Source: Candidatus Tayloriibacteriota bacterium
Lineage (GTDB): Bacteria; Patescibacteriota; Minisyncoccia; Phycocordibacterales; UBA11359
Assembly (NCBI GenBank): GCA_003455555.1
Contig: DMQX01000078.1
Coordinates: 1-8,049, forward strand
Direction of reading: 5' to 3'
DNA: 8,049 nucleotides
Position numbers and translations under genes: made by a program. The notes below the pieces were generated by a model that saw only the letters and a program-made list of their open reading frames with translations, searched no databases and had not been told where the DNA came from. This document shows positions 5,766-8,049 of this stretch, in pieces. Positions within the stretch are counted from its first letter, which is position 1; each line of letters starts with the position of its first letter.

Positions 5766-5807
5766 ATATATGTATAAAAATAAATTATCTTAAGATAGTG
5801 TACCCTA
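5763..5807 (-). repeat. Duplicated operon spacer element, copy 1 (rpmJ-rpsM)
   Basis: The 45 bases run from the TAG stop of rpmJ to the ATG of rpsM. The first 26 and the last 14 are identical to the 40 bases between rpsK and rpsD; 5 extra A/T bases (ATTTT) sit between them. The palindrome TATCTTAAGATA and the GGTACAC block are shared. Only the two genes upstream of these copies use TAG within the ribosomal cluster; the other seven end with TAA. Confidence 0.85.
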
Positions 5808-5921
5808 ACCCTGGCGCTGCTTGTGTCGAGGATTGGCTTTGCAAACGACATATACATAGCCCTTTCTTCGGACTACTGAACATTTTGCGCAGATTTTTTT
5901 GACTGATGTTTTGACCCTCAT
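5805..5921 (-). CDS. rpmJ: 50S ribosomal protein L36
   Basis: L36 (bL36) is the smallest large-subunit protein, a zinc ribbon that stabilises 23S rRNA folding. I read a 38-residue frame from the ATG at 5921 to TAG at 5805, beginning [20 protein letters not shown] and ending [12 protein letters not shown]. The zinc ligands of the usual C3H form are present: Cys11, Cys14, Cys27 and His33. Length is typical. It follows infA, as in most bacteria, but after an 83-base gap holding a strong promoter, so it probably leads a transcription unit of its own. The ATG lacks a Shine-Dalgarno sequence. Confidence 0.96.
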   Translation of the reverse strand: MRVKTSVKKICAKCSVVRRKGYVYVVCKANPRHKQRQG

Positions 5922-5930
5922 AATATGTAC

Positions 5931-5951
5931 AATAATGCACCAAATAATGCA
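5931..5951 (-). repeat. Tandem 9-base direct repeats in the rpmJ leader
   Basis: TGCATTATT occurs twice on the minus strand (5951-5943 and 5939-5931) with a 12-base period. The pair starts about 8 bases after the -10 box, so it would lie at the very 5' end of the rpmJ mRNA or just at the start site. An operator or mRNA-binding role is possible. Confidence 0.45.
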
Positions 5952-5958
5952 GTAAACT

Positions 5959-5987
5959 ACTATAGCATAAGCAGCGTTTGCTGTCTA
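5959..5987 (-). promoter_or_regulatory. Promoter of the rpmJ-rpsI ribosomal operon
   Basis: TAGACA (5987-5982, 5 of 6 to TTGACA), a 17-base spacer and TATAGT (5964-5959, 5 of 6) preceded by TG one base away, giving an extended -10. The expected start near 5952 would leave about 30 bases before the rpmJ ATG. This is the best promoter near the ribosomal genes. A short inverted repeat, CTATG and CATAG (5985-6000), overlaps the -35 side. Confidence 0.75.
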
Positions 5988-6004
5988 TGTTTTGTCATAG
6001 TTTG

Positions 6005-6238
6005 TTACAGCCTTCTGATAATCCTGCCTCGACCGCCGTATGGATCAAGCTCAACCTCTACTTTGTCACCGATCAAAACGCGTATTCGATGCATTCGCAT
6101 TTTACCGGCAAGATACGCAAGCAGTTCCTCTTCCTTTCCCTCAAATTTAACCTTGAAAAGAGTATTCGGTAACGCTTCTGTCACTACACCAGTGGCTGAA
6201 GCGATTTTTTGTTTAGTATCCGAATTGAGATCTGGCAT
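6005..6238 (-). CDS. infA: Translation initiation factor IF-1
   Basis: IF-1 is a single OB-fold protein that covers the ribosomal A site during initiation. The 77-residue protein shows the full family pattern: GVVTEALPNTLFKVKFEG (17-34), the LAYLAGKMRMHRIRVLIGDKVEVELDPY core (40-67) and the RGRIIRRL end. The first 12 residues are an extension over the usual start. It sits 87 bases after the baseplate-J-like gene and 83 before rpmJ. The ATG at 6238 has no Shine-Dalgarno sequence. A -10-like TTTAAT ends 5 bases before it, so a leaderless or near-leaderless transcript is possible. Confidence 0.97.
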   Translation of the reverse strand: MPDLNSDTKQKIASATGVVTEALPNTLFKVKFEGKEEELLAYLAGKMRMHRIRVLIGDKVEVELDPYGGRGRIIRRL

Positions 6239-6243
6239 TGCTT

Positions 6244-6273
6244 ATTAAATGTAGGTGAAAACCATTGTAACAA
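6244..6273 (-). promoter_or_regulatory. Candidate promoter of infA
   Basis: TTGTTA (6273-6268, 4 of 6), an 18-base spacer and TTTAAT (6249-6244, 5 of 6) lie directly before the infA ATG at 6238. If used, transcription would start within or next to the start codon. It is weaker than the promoter before rpmJ. Confidence 0.35.
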
Positions 6274-6325
6274 ATGACAGCTTTTTTGTAAAGCCCCACT
6301 CAGAGCAAACTCGCTCGAAATACCA

Positions 6326-7681
6326 CTACTTTAAAATTTCAATCTTTATTTTGGATGCGTCAGACGGGAAAGAACCTCGCCAGAACGGACGAACAGATGC
6401 CGTAGCTTTATCCACGGTTGGATAATTTGATAAAACTTTGGTCAGATCGCCGCGAGAAATACCACGGACATCTTGCAAAAGTTTATCGGCATCAACCACG
6501 CCGGTTACATCGACTGGACCGCTCAAAGTGAAAGTAAAAGGTTTGGCTTCCCAAACCGACGAAGTAGACGAAACCGCGGCAATGAAATGCAAATTCTCCA
6601 TACCCTTAACCTCAACATTACTGCCTACTGCTACGATCGCATCACCAAGTAATAATTTACCTAGCATTTTTTTATCAAAAACCACCGCTGATATTGTACC
6701 CTTCTCATGAATCAGCACATGTTGAGCATCAGCTCCGGCAGTGTCCGGCAAGTGTTGGAAAGAAATCTTGCTGGCTGAATCAAAAATGACAGAATTGGCG
6801 GTTTTTTGTGACTGAGATTGCTTCAACAAGCTGTCTTTTAGCCGAGCGTCAATCGCAGCTTGTGCGGTCTGGCGAGCATCATCCGAAACACCGAAAGAAT
6901 TACCGTCAGAGCCGCCTGTCATTGCGGTTTTTGAACGCCCGAAGATCTTGTTATACCTTCCAAGATCACTCTGGAAGCCGGGAATCGAAAAATCTACGAG
7001 ATCAATATTGTATTTTGAGCCGGTTTGATCCGCCAGAACGGTAACCGAGACACTGCCTGGCACTGCTTTACCACCCGAACTCGTCTGGCCGGGCACTTCA
7101 ACCGTGCTTTGAGTTCTAAAGATCAAACCGTCGGCAGTCTGGAATCTAGTATTTTTTACCAAAGTCTGTGATGCGCTGCTATAACTATTGAATATCGTGA
7201 TCTGACCAGAGGCTTTAGCCGGCTTGGTCGCCACACCACCCGTCGCCGCAACTATCTCGCTATCCTCAGCGTTAAGAGTAATGATCTGGTAGTTCAAAGC
7301 ACTTGGAGAACTCGTGGCGTTTATTGACGCATCAAGTTTAGCGTCCACCGGCACTGTCATATGTTTTGGCGTGATGGAGATCGTGGCACTAACACTGAAT
7401 TGCAAAACCAAAAAAATAATTAAAACAATAACAAGCGGCACACCAATCCAGATCCACTTATTACCGAACTTAAATTTTCGTGAACGTGTTGGCGGTTCTT
7501 TCTTATGTCGAATTGGCGGGTGTTTAATAATTTTTGAGGCTGAATTGGCAATCGAGCCCGTTGTGTGCTTTCGGGTCAGACGCTCAATTAAAAAGTCCCG
7601 CTCACTTCGGCTCGGAACGTCATTGGTCTCCGATTCCTTACGTTTGGGGACCACATCTTGTGTTGAGATTTTTCGTATCAT
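6326..7681 (-). CDS. Single-pass membrane protein with baseplate-J-like region, 451 aa
   Basis: The N-terminal 73 residues are basic and Ser/Thr-rich and should stay in the cytoplasm. A single strong membrane helix follows (about 76-97, WIWIGVPLVIVLIIFLVLQF), with the remaining 350 residues outside. Residues about 157-260 carry a run I associate with proteins named 'baseplate J/gp47-like' in Patescibacteria: GQITIFNSYSS, LVKNTRFQTADGLIFRT, VEVPG, then the VTVLADQTGSKYNI and IPGFQ segments. The label comes from that resemblance; there is no phage context here, so a cell-envelope or surface-assembly role is more likely than a tail baseplate. It starts 7 bases after the upstream frame, so the two are probably cotranscribed. 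ATG at 7681, no Shine-Dalgarno sequence. Confidence 0.8.
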   Translation of the reverse strand: MIRKISTQDVVPKRKESETNDVPSRSERDFLIERLTRKHTTGSIANSASKIIKHPPIRHKKEPPTRSRKFKFGNKWIWIGVPLVIVLIIFLVLQFSVSATISITPKHMTVPVDAKLDASINATSSPSALNYQIITLNAEDSEIVAATGGVATKPAKASGQITIFNSYSSASQTLVKNTRFQTADGLIFRTQSTVEVPGQTSSGGKAVPGSVSVTVLADQTGSKYNIDLVDFSIPGFQSDLGRYNKIFGRSKTAMTGGSDGNSFGVSDDARQTAQAAIDARLKDSLLKQSQSQKTANSVIFDSASKISFQHLPDTAGADAQHVLIHEKGTISAVVFDKKMLGKLLLGDAIVAVGSNVEVKGMENLHFIAAVSSTSSVWEAKPFTFTLSGPVDVTGVVDADKLLQDVRGISRGDLTKVLSNYPTVDKATASVRPFWRGSFPSDASKIKIEILK

Positions 7682-7688
7682 ACGTAAC

Positions 7689-8049
7689 TTATATCATTGT
7701 AACAAAAATCGATTCAAGAGCAAGGAACGGGTCGGTAAAAACGGAAGAGCTTTCCACAAAATTTCGAGCGTTCAAGTGTTTTAAAGTGTAAAGTTCGCCA
7801 ATTTTAACCTCATCCAAAATACTTTCAAAGAAAACGTCGACATCTGGCTCCGCCAACAAGAAAACTTTTTTAGGTGAAACCGTACCGAGCGTGAGTTGCT
7901 GAAAACTCTTGGTGCATTCTTCGAGCCAGTTTTTTTTAAATTTTTCAGAAAGCTTCATAACATCAGAATTTAATGAGGAACTGCCATCCCCGTGCGTGGC
8001 CACATTTACCAAAGACAAGGCCGCCGTATGTGATTGACCAGCACTAGCG
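7689..8049 (-). CDS. C-terminal part of an unidentified protein, cut by the window edge
   Basis: The frame stays open to the window end (…ASAGQSHTAALSLVNVATHGDG), so the true start lies beyond 8049; the first in-window start-like codon at 8018 is TTG and not needed. About 120 residues are visible, soluble and mixed alpha/beta. They include LSEKFKKNWLEECTKSF, a PKKVFLLAE strand, and DPFLALESIFV near the end. The pattern of a helix with Trp, then 'P..VFL', then 'LALES' is reminiscent of the end of actin-fold ATPases of the PilM/FtsA type that often precede assembly proteins. This is a weak inference. It sits 7 bases from the baseplate-J-like gene, which supports a shared envelope function. Confidence 0.6.
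   Translation of the reverse strand, partial: ASAGQSHTAALSLVNVATHGDGSSSLNSDVMKLSEKFKKNWLEECTKSFQQLTLGTVSPKKVFLLAEPDVDVFFESILDEVKIGELYTLKHLNARNFVESSSVFTDPFLALESIFVTMI

Noticed and set aside
6290..6325. Possible terminator between the baseplate-J-like gene and infA
   Set aside because: Only 4-5 bp stems (GAGC/GCTC and GCTTT/AAAGC) without a T run on the minus strand.
1..8049. CRISPR array or insertion sequence
   Set aside because: No regularly spaced repeats with spacers, and no transposase-like frame.

Overview
The window looks like a piece of a small, moderately AT-rich bacterial genome of the Candidate Phyla Radiation (Patescibacteria, probably a Parcubacteria-type lineage). This is inferred from the gene content: a compact alpha-operon ribosomal cluster preceded by the baseplate-J-like single-pass membrane protein often seen in these genomes, a short L13, a small coiled-coil protein ending in a '..RLGL' tail, and almost no Shine-Dalgarno sequences. 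No database search was possible. Every gene I accept lies on the minus strand, so the window is transcribed from position 8049 towards 1.

8049-6326: the 3' part of an unidentified gene is followed after 7 bases by a 451-residue membrane-anchored protein with a baseplate-J-like repeat region. 6238-2163: nine translation and transcription genes in the classic order infA, rpmJ, rpsM, rpsK, rpsD, rpoA, rplQ, rplM, rpsI. Spacers are mostly 3-39 bases. A good promoter lies between infA and rpmJ. A near-identical 40-45 base element sits in front of both rpsM and rpsD.

2162-1774: a 389-base gene-free stretch. It holds a 22-bp perfect inverted repeat around a GC-rich, highly foldable core, plus two intrinsic terminators, and it marks the end of the ribosomal operon. 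1773-725: a small coiled-coil protein and grpE, the latter with a palindrome over a candidate promoter. 635-96: a cysteine-rich orphan protein with its own sigma70-type promoter, the only clear Shine-Dalgarno sequence in the window, and a strong terminator at 40-63.

Functionally, the central block makes small- and large-subunit ribosomal proteins, initiation factor IF-1 and the RNA polymerase alpha subunit, so it couples ribosome and polymerase supply. GrpE is the nucleotide-exchange partner of DnaK; no dnaK or dnaJ is in the window. The most interesting signals are the duplicated element before rpsM and rpsD (the two places where S4-type autoregulation acts in well-studied bacteria), the structured inverted-repeat element after rpsI, and the near-absence of Shine-Dalgarno motifs.
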